Assembly: GCA_902470915.1 (NCBI GenBank) | Contig: CABRIB010000057.1 | Location: 1-13,454 of the forward strand | Source: an uncultured Collinsella sp. | Lineage (GTDB): Bacteria; Actinomycetota; Coriobacteriia; Coriobacteriales; Coriobacteriaceae | Reading direction: 5' to 3' | Length of the DNA stretch: 13,454 bases | Shown: piece by piece, positions 6,565 to 13,454 of the stretch | Position numbering within the stretch: position 1 is the stretch's first letter | How the letters are laid out: every line of letters begins with the position of its first letter | Notes under the pieces: generated by a model | The model's database searches: none | What the model was told of the DNA's origin: nothing | Seen by the model: only the letters and a program-made list of their open reading frames with translations | Position numbers and translations under genes: made by a program

Positions 6565-7971
6565 ATGCCTCTTGCTGATGTCTTTAGCCTGCTCGTTTTG
6601 GGTCAGGGCAAATCCGGCCTCGATGTCGCCCGCTGGGCGCTGGCACATCCAGAGCGCGTAAGCGCCGTTACCGTGTATGGCGGCGGCACCTCTGAGCCCA
6701 ATGACGCCACGCGTGCGCTCGAGGCTGCTGGTGCGTCGTTTGTCTATGGGACCGAACAGGTCGAGGGCGCCTATGACGTATGCGTGACGTGCCCGGGCAT
6801 CTCGGAGTTCTCGGGCTTCTTTAAGGCCGGGCGCGAGCATGCCGCTCAGATTATGGGTGAGCCAGAGTTTGCCTATCGCCTGTCGCCCGATAACTGGATT
6901 GCCATCACGGGCACCAACGGTAAGACGACCACCACGTCGCTGACTGATTATCTGCTCAAGGCTGCCGGCGAGGCCAGCGTAGCTGTCGGCAACATCGGCG
7001 AGCCGCCGGTCAACGAGATTGACGGCCGAGCCCACAACGAGTGGTTTGTGGCTGAGCTCTCGAGCTATCAGATTGCTACGACCACCGAGCTCCACCCTCG
7101 CGTGGCAGTGCTGCTCAACATCACTCCCGACCACTTGGGCTGGCATAAGAGCCATAAGAACTATGCGCTTGCCAAGATCAAGCTGTTTGACAATATGGTC
7201 GATGACGATCTGGTGGTTGTCGACGTCGAAGACGCCGGCATTCACGAGTTCGATGAGTACATCTATACGCCGGGTCGCCGCATCTGCAAGGTCGCTTTTG
7301 ACGAGCCCGAGGGTGCAGACGCCGCCTTTGTGCGCGACGGCAAAATGGTCGTGCGCCTGAAGGGCGTCGAGACTCAGCTTGTCGTCACGTCCGAGCTCAA
7401 GATCTCGGGCCACCACAATGTCATCAATGCCTTATGTGCCGCCACGGCTGCTCTGGCCGTCGGTGCCGATGTCGATGGTGTCCGCCGCGGTCTGGCCTCG
7501 TTCCAGCCGCTCGAGCATCGCGTGGAGCCGTGCGGCGAGATTGACGGTGTGCGCTACGTCAACGATTCCAAGGCGACCAACACCGACGCGGTCGAGAAGG
7601 CACTGACGGCATTTCCCGATGACGACGTGATCTTGCTGCTCGGCGGCCACGATAAGGGCACGCCGCTCACGGACTTCGCGCGCGTTGTTATGGATAACGT
7701 GCGCTCGGTCGTCTGCTTTGGCGATGCGCGCGAGCGTTTCACCGCCGCTATGGACGAGGCCGATGTCGATGGCGATGTGGATATTGCCCAGGCGGATGAC
7801 CTGCGCGATGCCGTGGACGTTGCCCGTTCGCTGTCGAGCCGTGGCGACGTGATCTTACTTTCTCCTGCCTGCTCTTCGTTCGATGAGTTCTCGGGCTATG
7901 AGGAGCGCGGCCGCGTGTTTAAGGACTATGTGGCGCAGCTTGCCGCTGCGGCGAAATCGCAAATGGAATAG
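6565..7971 (+). CDS. murD: MurD, UDP-MurNAc-L-alanine:D-glutamate ligase
   Basis: This cytoplasmic ATP-dependent ligase adds D-Glu to UDP-MurNAc-L-Ala. At 468 residues it is near the usual family length. The N-terminal Rossmann-like domain begins LLVLGQGKSGLDVARW (9-24). The P-loop is ITGTNGKTTTTSL (114-126). Other motifs are GNIG (142-145), AELSSYQI (163-170), NITPDHLGWHKS (185-196), GHHNVINAL (282-290), EHRVE (317-321), NDSKATNTDA (333-342), GGHDKG (360-365) and LLSPACSSFDEFSGYEERG (431-449). SSYQ and DSKATN separate it clearly from MurC, MurE and MurF. The ribosome binding site before 6565 is weak; translation is probably coupled to mraY, 9 bp upstream. ftsW starts about 9 bp after its stop. 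Confidence 0.97.
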   Translation: MPLADVFSLLVLGQGKSGLDVARWALAHPERVSAVTVYGGGTSEPNDATRALEAAGASFVYGTEQVEGAYDVCVTCPGISEFSGFFKAGREHAAQIMGEPEFAYRLSPDNWIAITGTNGKTTTTSLTDYLLKAAGEASVAVGNIGEPPVNEIDGRAHNEWFVAELSSYQIATTTELHPRVAVLLNITPDHLGWHKSHKNYALAKIKLFDNMVDDDLVVVDVEDAGIHEFDEYIYTPGRRICKVAFDEPEGADAAFVRDGKMVVRLKGVETQLVVTSELKISGHHNVINALCAATAALAVGADVDGVRRGLASFQPLEHRVEPCGEIDGVRYVNDSKATNTDAVEKALTAFPDDDVILLLGGHDKGTPLTDFARVVMDNVRSVVCFGDARERFTAAMDEADVDGDVDIAQADDLRDAVDVARSLSSRGDVILLSPACSSFDEFSGYEERGRVFKDYVAQLAAAAKSQME

Positions 7972-7974
7972 GGG
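7970..7974 (+). promoter_or_regulatory. Ribosome binding site deciding the ftsW start
   Basis: AGGGG overlaps the murD stop codon and lies 6 nt before GTG 7981. It directly abuts TTG 7975, which it could not serve, so GTG 7981 is the preferred start. Confidence 0.5.
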
Positions 7975-7980
7975 TTGCCG

Positions 7981-9501
7981 GTGAGAGAGGAGAGCCCCCG
8001 ACAAGGTATGAGGAGGCCCGACTCGGACCGTGCTTCCTCGCGGCGCAGCACACCGCGTTCCGGTCGCGGCGGGCAGACGTTTAGCGAACGCTATATTGCC
8101 GGCGTTCCCGCCCGTATCATGCGCCCCCGTCTGATATTCATGGCCTGCCTGTTTACCTTGGTGTGCTTTGGCCTGCTGATGGTGTACTCGGCGTCTTCGG
8201 TCGAGGCGCTGCACGAGAATGGCTCGGCGACGTTTTTCCTGGGTCGACAGGCCGCGTTTGCCGTGGTTGGTGTTCTGGCGCTGATTGCCATCGTGCGCGT
8301 TTTGCCGGACAGCTGGTTTGGGGAGGATGTGCTTAGGATCTTCCTCATAGGCATGATAGGGCTACTGTTTCTGGTGTTCTTGGTGGGCAGCGGCAGCCGT
8401 GGCGCCACGCGCTGGCTCAACATCGCCGGTATTCAGTTCCAGCCTTCCGAGTTTTTAAAGCCATTTGCCATTGCGTATTCGGCCATCATGCTTGATCGCT
8501 TCTTTTCGCCCGGTGGCAACATCAACGAATTCCTTCGCAAGATGGGCATCTACTTGGGCATTTCGCTCTTTCTGATCTTTATCCAGCCCGATTTCGGTAC
8601 TGTCCTGATCATCCTGTTGACCCTCATGTGCATGGCGTTGTTTGCGGGTCTCGACCCCAGATTTATCATCGGCGTGCTAATCTTCGGCATTCTCGTGATC
8701 GTGATTGCGCTTGTTGCAGAGCCGTACCGTATGGTGCGTATTCAGGTTGCCTTGAATCCTTGGGCCGACGAGTATGGTGACGGCTATCAGGCCACGCTTG
8801 CCATCATGGCCTTTGCCTCGGGCGGTCTGTTCGGCCGTGGCATCGGCAACTCAACCATGAAGTACTCGTATCTGCCCGAGGCGCACAACGACTACATCCT
8901 GGCCATCATTGGCGAGGAAGTCGGTTTTGTCGGAACCGTGCTGTTCTTCTTGGTGTTTGCGATGCTGATCTACTCGGCGTTTCGCATTGCCGAGCAGGCG
9001 ACCGATCGTCGGGGCGCGCTCATGGCGTCTGGCTCCGCGGTCATTCTCGCAGTGCAGTTTTTGATTAACGCGCTGGGCATCCTCAACGTGTTTCCCATGA
9101 CGGGCAAACCGTTGCCGTTTATTAGCTACGGCGGTTCGTCGATTATTGTGTCGCTCATGCTTGCCGGGTTGATCCTGCGCGTTTCGTACGAGAGCGCCCG
9201 CCGCGATGAGTATGACCGCCGCCGTGAGAGCTTTGCCGTTATGGATGAGAGTACCGCCGGCGTGCCCCACGTGCGCGGCGAGCGATCTTCGCGTAACGGT
9301 TTTACCGTCCTGGATGGCTCTGCGACCGACCCCGCAGCCCGCCCGCGTCAGCGAACGGCGCCGCAAGGTCGTCCTCAGCGCCCCACTCCTCGCAATGCGG
9401 GCGGCGGATATAATCGAATCGATTTGAACTCAGACCCGTCGGCGCGTCTGCGTACCGACGGCCAGGGACCGCGTGTACGAAGGGACTACCATGACCGATA
9501 A
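7981..9501 (+). CDS. ftsW: FtsW, septal peptidoglycan glycosyltransferase (SEDS family)
   Basis: This multispanning SEDS protein polymerises lipid II into glycan at the septum with its class B PBP partner. Counting from GTG 7981 it has 506 residues, long for the family (about 400). The excess is two cytoplasmic tails: an Arg/Ser-rich N-terminus (1-48) and an Arg/Pro-rich C-terminus (about 400-506). About ten hydrophobic segments lie between. Signature stretches are GSGSRGATRWLNI (136-148), QPDFGT (202-207), YLPEAHNDYI (297-306; D304 aligns with the proposed catalytic Asp), IGEEVG (310-315) and NVFPMTGKPLPFISYGGSS (369-387). TTG 7975 and ATG 8008 are alternative starts, but AGGGG at 7970-7974 fits GTG best. 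The 3' end overlaps murG by 11 bp. RodA is the main alternative; the dcw position and the NVFPMTGKPLPF motif favour FtsW. Confidence 0.95.
   Translation: MREESPRQGMRRPDSDRASSRRSTPRSGRGGQTFSERYIAGVPARIMRPRLIFMACLFTLVCFGLLMVYSASSVEALHENGSATFFLGRQAAFAVVGVLALIAIVRVLPDSWFGEDVLRIFLIGMIGLLFLVFLVGSGSRGATRWLNIAGIQFQPSEFLKPFAIAYSAIMLDRFFSPGGNINEFLRKMGIYLGISLFLIFIQPDFGTVLIILLTLMCMALFAGLDPRFIIGVLIFGILVIVIALVAEPYRMVRIQVALNPWADEYGDGYQATLAIMAFASGGLFGRGIGNSTMKYSYLPEAHNDYILAIIGEEVGFVGTVLFFLVFAMLIYSAFRIAEQATDRRGALMASGSAVILAVQFLINALGILNVFPMTGKPLPFISYGGSSIIVSLMLAGLILRVSYESARRDEYDRRRESFAVMDESTAGVPHVRGERSSRNGFTVLDGSATDPAARPRQRTAPQGRPQRPTPRNAGGGYNRIDLNSDPSARLRTDGQGPRVRRDYHDR
9409..9414 (+). promoter_or_regulatory. 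Possible internal -10 element upstream of murG
   Basis: A perfect TATAAT lies inside the 3' coding end of ftsW, about 76 bp before the murG start. The expected -35 position (around 9386-9391, CTCCTC) does not match the consensus. The low-complexity tail coded here would tolerate such a site. Function is speculative. Confidence 0.22.
9479..9485 (+). promoter_or_regulatory. Ribosome binding site deciding the murG start
   Basis: GAAGGGA lies 5 nt before ATG 9491. The upstream in-frame GTG at 9473 would place this site inside the coding region and add six residues not expected for the family, so ATG 9491 is preferred. Confidence 0.6.
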
Positions 9502-10606
9502 AATGACCGTTGCTATTGCAGCCGGCGGCACGGCAGGGCACATCAACCCCGCGCTCGCCTTGGCCGAAGAGCTCCGTGACCGTGGCCACCACGTTGTGTT
9601 CGTGGGCCAGTCGCGCAAGCTCGAGGGTCGTCTGGTCCCCGAGGCTGGGTTTGATTTTGTGCCCATTACGGTCACGGGCTTCGACCGCTCCCGTCCTTGG
9701 ACGGCGCTGACCTCGCTGTGGCGTGTCAACAAGGCCAAGCGTGCGCTCGCTGGTCATTTCTCAAAGGTCGGCAAGCCCGACGCTGCCGTCGGTTTTGGTG
9801 CCTATGTCGAGGTTCCGCTGCTGGGGTGGTGCAAGGGCGCGGGCGTTCCGTATCTGCTGCATGAGCAGAACTCTGTTCCGGGCCTGGCCAACAAGATGAT
9901 GAACTCCCACGCCGCCCGCGTGTGCATCTCGGTGCCGGCAGCGCGTTCGGTCTTTGAGCGCGAAGGTGACCCTGGCCACGTGCTCATGACCGGCAACCCC
10001 GTACGTCGCTCGGTGATCGAGGGCGATCGCGCTCGCGGCCGCAAAGCACTTGGCGTTCCCGAGGACGCTACGCTGCTGCTCGTCTTTGGCGGTTCACTTG
10101 GCGCCCAGCACCTCAACGAGCGCGTGGTTTCGCTCAAAAACGAGCTGCTTTCGCGCAAGAACCTCTATGTGTTGCATTCAACGGGTGCCGACGGCTTTGA
10201 GGAGACCGAGCGCGCTTTGGCGCTGACGCCCGAGGAGGCGAAGCGTTACCGCGTCCAGTCTTACATCGACAACATGGGCGATATGCTGGCTGCTGCCGAT
10301 TTGGTGCTCTCGCGTTCGGGCGCATCGAGCGTGGCCGAGATCGCTGCGCTCGCCGTACCTTCGGTGCTCGTGCCGTATCCGCATGCGACGGCCGACCACC
10401 AAACCACCAATGCCCGTTATCTGGTCGACGCCGGGGCCGGCGTGCTCTGCGCCGATGCCGATATCGACGGTTTTGCCTTTGCCGATGAACTGCTGCACCT
10501 GGTCGATGACGCGGCGGCGCGCGACGCCATGCGTCAGGCGGCGCGTGGTCTGGCTCAGGATAGGGCCGCCGCTCTTCTGGCGGATGCGGTAGAGGGTTTG
10601 CGTTAG
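9491..10606 (+). CDS. murG: MurG, UDP-GlcNAc:lipid I N-acetylglucosaminyltransferase
   Basis: This peripheral inner-face membrane glycosyltransferase (GT-B fold) makes lipid II by adding GlcNAc to lipid I. It has 371 residues from ATG 9491. The N-terminal domain has the Gly-rich loop AAGGTAGHINPA (10-21, with H17), a second Gly region GFGAY (101-105) and HEQNSVPGLAN (124-134). The C-terminal UDP-GlcNAc domain has TGNPVR (167-172), GGSLGAQ (200-206), SRSGASSVAEI (274-284) and PYPHATADHQTTNA (295-308). These cover the family's donor and acceptor signatures. The start overlaps the last 11 bp of ftsW, so the two are probably translationally coupled, which fits their consecutive roles in making and using lipid II. 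About 97 bp separates it from murC. Confidence 0.97.
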   Translation: MTDKMTVAIAAGGTAGHINPALALAEELRDRGHHVVFVGQSRKLEGRLVPEAGFDFVPITVTGFDRSRPWTALTSLWRVNKAKRALAGHFSKVGKPDAAVGFGAYVEVPLLGWCKGAGVPYLLHEQNSVPGLANKMMNSHAARVCISVPAARSVFEREGDPGHVLMTGNPVRRSVIEGDRARGRKALGVPEDATLLLVFGGSLGAQHLNERVVSLKNELLSRKNLYVLHSTGADGFEETERALALTPEEAKRYRVQSYIDNMGDMLAAADLVLSRSGASSVAEIAALAVPSVLVPYPHATADHQTTNARYLVDAGAGVLCADADIDGFAFADELLHLVDDAAARDAMRQAARGLAQDRAAALLADAVEGLR

Positions 10607-10703
10607 TTAGACGGGATATCGTCGGTCGCCCTCGCGCTGATGCGGTAGGTGCGGTACAGTTAACGGGTTACAGGCAGTGTTTACGCAAGGAGTACACGAG
10701 CAC
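10607..10703 (+). promoter_or_regulatory. murG-murC intergenic leader
   Basis: This gap is unusually long for the cluster. TACAGT at 10655-10660 could be a -10 element, but no -35 is recognisable at the right distance. AAGGAG at 10687-10692 is a strong Shine-Dalgarno core, 11 nt before ATG 10704. No terminator-like hairpin with a T-run is visible, so read-through from murG is expected. It may mark a second transcription unit (murC, murB, ftsQ); that is inference. Confidence 0.3.
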
Positions 10704-12122
10704 ATGGCTGATTCCCAGACTGCAACCTCCGCGCCCGAGTTTAAGAGCGCCCACTTTATCGGTATCGGCGGCGCCGGCATGAGCGGCATCGCCCTCGTTC
10801 TGCACGAGCGCGGTTATGCCGTTACCGGCTCCGACCTTAAGACGTCACGTTATATCCGCCAGCTTACCCGCGCTGGTGTGAAGGTGCATGTGGGCCATGA
10901 GGCCGCCACGATCGACGAGGTCAAGCCCGACGTGGTTGTTGTCTCCACCGCTATTCCGGAGTCCAACCCTGAACTCGTGCGCGCTCGCGAGCTTGGTATT
11001 CCCGTGTGGCCCCGTGCCAAGATGCTCTCTGCTTTGGGCCACGGCTACACCACCGTCGCTGTTGCCGGCACGCATGGCAAGACCACCACGTCTTCGATGT
11101 GCGCCACCATGCTCGACCGCATGGGTCTGGATCCGAGCTTCCTGATCGGTGGCATCGTCGAGGGCTATGACACGAACGGCAAGAACGGCTCGGGCGACTA
11201 CTTTGTCGCCGAGGCCGACGAGTCCGACAGCTCCTTCCTGTTCCTGAACCCCAACGTGGTCATTGTGACCAACGTCGAGGCCGACCACCTCGATCACTAC
11301 TCGGGTATCGAGGAGATCGAGGCAACTTTCGCCAAATTCATGAGCCTGGTGGGCGAGGACGGCACCGTCATCGTCTGCGGTGAGGACCCGCATCTGGTCG
11401 AGCTCGCCAAGTCGACGGGCCGTCACGTGCTTTCCTACGGCTTTGCCGAGAGCAACGACATCGTCTGCATGCACCCGGATGTCAAGGGCATCCAGAGCGA
11501 CTTTATCGTTCGCTTTGAGGACGGCACTGAGCACGCTGTGGAGATCAAGAGCAATCCCGGTCGCCACAACATGCTCAACGCCACGGCGGTGCTCACCGTC
11601 GCCCATGTCCTGGGCCTTGACATCGACGCCGCCGCCAAGGCGCTCTCGAGCTTTGAGGGCGTCCGCCGTCGCTTTACCCACGTGGGCGATATCGATGGCA
11701 TCACCGTGGTCGATGATTACGGCCATCACCCCACCGAGATCAAGGCGACGCTTGCTGCCGCTTCGTCGCTGGGCTACAAGCACGTCGACGTCGTGTTCCA
11801 GCCGCATCGCTATTCGCGCCTGCAGGCCCTGTGCGACGACTTTGCCGATGCATTTGCCAATGCCGATAAACTGCTGCTGATTGATGTGTTCTCGGCTGGC
11901 GAGATGCCCATTCCGGGTGTCACCTCTAAGATGCTCGCCGATACCGTGCGCGCCAAGCATCCTGGCAAGGAGGTCGTGTACTGCTCCAGCCGTCTTGAGC
12001 TCAATCAGGAGCTCGAGCAGATGGTGGGCGAGGGCGACCTGCTGCTCACAATGGGTGCCGGTGACGTTACGACCGTCGGTCCCGAGTTTATCGAGTATCT
12101 GACTGCCAAGAAAGACGCTTAA
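10704..12122 (+). CDS. murC: MurC, UDP-MurNAc:L-alanine ligase
   Basis: This cytoplasmic ATP-dependent ligase adds L-Ala to UDP-MurNAc, the first step of peptide stem assembly. From ATG 10704 it has 472 residues, a normal family length. The N-terminal domain has GIGGAGMSGIA (20-30) and TGSD (41-44). The P-loop is AGTHGKTTTSSM (121-132). Further motifs are EADESDSSFL (170-179), NVEADHLDHY (190-199), PGRHNMLNA (285-293), VVDDYGHHPTEI (335-346), QPHRYSR (366-372) and MGAGDV (450-455). THGKTT and DDYGHHP are diagnostic for MurC. An in-frame GTG at 10677 would extend it by nine residues, but AAGGAG at 10687-10692 would then fall inside the gene. murB follows after 5 bp. No fusion with Ddl is seen. 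Confidence 0.97.
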   Translation: MADSQTATSAPEFKSAHFIGIGGAGMSGIALVLHERGYAVTGSDLKTSRYIRQLTRAGVKVHVGHEAATIDEVKPDVVVVSTAIPESNPELVRARELGIPVWPRAKMLSALGHGYTTVAVAGTHGKTTTSSMCATMLDRMGLDPSFLIGGIVEGYDTNGKNGSGDYFVAEADESDSSFLFLNPNVVIVTNVEADHLDHYSGIEEIEATFAKFMSLVGEDGTVIVCGEDPHLVELAKSTGRHVLSYGFAESNDIVCMHPDVKGIQSDFIVRFEDGTEHAVEIKSNPGRHNMLNATAVLTVAHVLGLDIDAAAKALSSFEGVRRRFTHVGDIDGITVVDDYGHHPTEIKATLAAASSLGYKHVDVVFQPHRYSRLQALCDDFADAFANADKLLLIDVFSAGEMPIPGVTSKMLADTVRAKHPGKEVVYCSSRLELNQELEQMVGEGDLLLTMGAGDVTTVGPEFIEYLTAKKDA

Positions 12123-12127
12123 GTCTA

Positions 12128-13039
12128 ATGGGTCTGTTTAACGCCGTCATGGCGCTCTCGGGCATGATCGACACGGATGTGATCGAGGACGAGCGCCTTG
12201 CGCGTCATACGAGCTATCGTATCGGCGGCAAGGCCGACCTCTTTGTGACGTGCCATAGCTATCATGCCCTCCGCCGCGCCGTGGCGGTGCTCGATCGCGA
12301 GCAGGTGCCGTGGGTCATCATCGGCAAGGGCTCCAATCTGCTGGTTGCCGATGGCGGTTATCGCGGTGCCGTCATTTCGCTCGGACGTGAGTTTCAGCGC
12401 ACGGTTGTTGCCGATGACGGTTGTACGCTGACGGTCGGTGCGGGCGTGATGTTTGCGCGCCTGGTCAACGATGCCCTGTCGCGTAGCCTCTCGGGCCTTG
12501 AGTTTGCCGTTGGCATCCCTGGCTCGGTTGGCGGTGCGATATCTATGAATGCAGGCACACGGACCGAGTGGATTGGCTCGCTGGTTGAGGATGTCGTAAC
12601 GTTTGACCCGGCATCCGGTATCAAGCATTATGCGGGGTCCGAGATCACTTGGGGCTACCGCGAATGTAGCCTTCCCCGCAATGAGATCATCCTCGAGTGC
12701 GTGCTCAAGCTTAAACCGGCGCCCAAGGCCGACATTCGCGAGCGCATGGAACGGTACCTGACGAGGCGCAAGCGTACGCAGCCCATGGGTCGCGCATCCT
12801 GCGGGTCGGTCTTTCGTAACCCGCCCGATGCGAGTGTGGGCAAGCTTATCGAGGATTGTGGATTAAAGGGTTTTTCGATTGGCGGCGCGGAAGTTTCGCC
12901 CGTTCACGCTAATTTTATCGTCAATAACGGAACTGCCTCGGCCGATGACGTTGCCGCGGTTATCAGACATGTGCACGGAAAGGTGAGGGAGGCGTATGGC
13001 ATCGAGCTCAGACCGGAAGTTAAATTCCTCGGCTTCTAG
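12128..13039 (+). CDS. murB: MurB, UDP-N-acetylenolpyruvoylglucosamine reductase
   Basis: This FAD enzyme uses NADPH to reduce UDP-GlcNAc-enolpyruvate to UDP-MurNAc, the substrate of MurC. The 303-residue length and CGSVFRNP motif fit the shorter, type II-like MurB of Gram-positives. Visible are HTSYRIGG (27-34), the FAD-binding IGKGSNLLVADGG (65-77) and GIPGSVGGAISMNAG (129-143), and WGYREC (175-180). RRKRTQP (213-219), CGSVFRNP (225-232, with the proton donor S227) and RPEVKFLGF (295-303, with E297) complete the pattern. R178, S227 and E297 correspond to the Arg, Ser and Glu of the family active site. ATG 12128 lacks a clear ribosome binding site; the 5-bp gap after murC suggests coupling, and ATG 12149 or 12164 are alternatives. 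Its 3' end overlaps the next gene by 44 bp. Confidence 0.96.
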   Translation: MGLFNAVMALSGMIDTDVIEDERLARHTSYRIGGKADLFVTCHSYHALRRAVAVLDREQVPWVIIGKGSNLLVADGGYRGAVISLGREFQRTVVADDGCTLTVGAGVMFARLVNDALSRSLSGLEFAVGIPGSVGGAISMNAGTRTEWIGSLVEDVVTFDPASGIKHYAGSEITWGYRECSLPRNEIILECVLKLKPAPKADIRERMERYLTRRKRTQPMGRASCGSVFRNPPDASVGKLIEDCGLKGFSIGGAEVSPVHANFIVNNGTASADDVAAVIRHVHGKVREAYGIELRPEVKFLGF

Positions 13040-13407
13040 AGCATCGAAACCCACCTTCCGCCGCGCCGGAGGGCGTTCCGGCGCGCCTGCCAAACCTCAA
13101 CGCAATACCGTCGCGCACTCTAAGTCTGTCGGGCATGCTCGACAGACCAGTCGTCCGGTTGTCGGCTCGCAGCTCGGTAATCGTCCGGCCGCAAAAAAGT
13201 CCTCGCGTCCCTCGGTGACGTCAAAGCCTGTTATGGGCGCCAAGCCTGCCCGTCCTATGGCAACTCCTAAGCCCTCGACGGGAACTAAGGCGGCGCGTCC
13301 GGGTCGCACGCTGGGCGCATCGAAACCGCGCTCGCTGACATCGGTGCCGGCTACCGCCAAGAAGCCTTCGGGTAAAAAAGGCGTCAACCCGTTGTCTTCA
13401 CTTAGGG
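12996..13407 (+). CDS. ftsQ: Partial FtsQ/DivIB-like protein: basic N-terminal cytoplasmic tail
   Basis: A frame opens at ATG 12996 and stays open to the last genomic base, giving 137 residues before adapter sequence interrupts it. The start overlaps murB by 44 bp. GAGGGAGG at 12985-12992 is a strong Shine-Dalgarno match with short (3-nt) spacing. The product is rich in Ser, Pro, Ala, Lys and Arg: I count 30 Lys/Arg and one acidic residue (D6). SKP recurs at 17-19, 76-78 and 109-111, and AKP at 32-34 and 82-84; a KKPSGKK cluster lies at 122-128. No membrane segment or POTRA domain is reached. The ftsQ call rests on position after murC-murB and on many actinobacterial FtsQ proteins having charged cytoplasmic tails. 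The function of this tail is unknown, and an unrelated protein cannot be excluded. Confidence 0.7.
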
Positions 13408-13454
13408 CTGTCTCTTATACACATCTCCGAGCCCACGAGACGGACTCCTATCTC
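13408..13454. other. Untrimmed Illumina Nextera adapter, index and P7 start (artefact)
   Basis: Positions 13408-13426 are the reverse complement of the Tn5 mosaic end (CTGTCTCTTATACACATCT). 13427-13441 (CCGAGCCCACGAGAC) is the read-2 adapter in reverse complement. 13442-13449 (GGACTCCT) is Nextera index N705 as read. 13450-13454 (ATCTC) begins the P7 sequence. It cuts the ftsQ-like gene artificially; genome ends at 13407. Confidence 0.97.

Noticed and set aside
5899..7416. A 505-codon minus-strand open frame.
   Set aside because: It is an antisense shadow of mraY and murD with no recognisable motif or convincing start context.
10845..11960. A 371-codon minus-strand open frame.
   Set aside because: It is an antisense shadow of murC, whose motifs are complete on the + strand.
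13097..13387. A 96-codon minus-strand open frame at the right end.
   Set aside because: The + strand frame from 12996 is open through the whole region, has a good ribosome binding site and fits the cluster order. The minus frame is a shadow.
43..13407. Search for CRISPR repeats, tRNA or rRNA genes, riboswitches, phage or defence genes.
   Set aside because: Nothing seen. The window is almost fully occupied by housekeeping dcw genes, with no gap above about 130 bp.
1..13454. Perfect terminal inverted repeats with Tn5-like mosaic ends, suggesting a transposon carrying a dcw cluster.
   Set aside because: The repeats include Illumina read-2 adapter, an N705 index and P7 bases. No transposase or target duplication is present. 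It is a library artefact.

Overview
This window is a contig carrying most of a bacterial division and cell-wall (dcw) cluster. Every gene lies on the + strand and they are tightly packed. The order is mraZ, rsmH, an ftsL-like gene, a class B penicillin-binding protein (ftsI/pbpB), murF, mraY, murD, ftsW, murG, murC, murB and the 5' part of a gene that by position is ftsQ/divIB. The DNA looks GC-rich. The short MraZ, the FtsL-like protein with no recognisable close family, the basic tails on the membrane divisome proteins and the absence of murE between ftsI and murF suggest a high-GC Gram-positive lineage. My best guess is class Coriobacteriia, probably Collinsella or a relative. That is inference from gene order and protein style, not a database result.

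Layout: 1-42 is sequencing adapter. 43-114 is the truncated mraZ leader. 115-1535 holds mraZ and rsmH (cluster regulator and 16S rRNA methyltransferase). 1626-3979 holds the septal synthesis partners FtsL-like and FtsI. A 128-bp gap with a possible promoter (3980-4107) sits where murE often lies. 4108-7971 holds murF, mraY and murD. 7981-10606 holds ftsW and murG, which overlap. A roughly 97-bp leader precedes murC and murB (10704-13039). The ftsQ-like start overlaps the end of murB and runs to 13407, where adapter begins again (13408-13454).

The genes form one pathway. MurB, MurC, MurD and MurF build the UDP-MurNAc-pentapeptide in the cytoplasm; the MurE step is not encoded here. MraY moves the product onto undecaprenyl phosphate (lipid I) and MurG adds GlcNAc (lipid II). 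FtsW polymerises glycan and FtsI crosslinks it at the septum, with FtsL and FtsQ as the usual divisome regulators of the FtsW-FtsI pair. MraZ is the usual transcriptional regulator of such operons.

I found no new defence system, mobile element, CRISPR array or RNA gene. The main points of interest are the long low-complexity, Arg/Lys-rich cytoplasmic tails on FtsI, FtsW and especially the FtsQ-like protein (30 basic residues and 1 acidic in the 137 residues visible), the missing murE, and untrimmed Nextera adapters at both ends that imitate transposon terminal inverted repeats.
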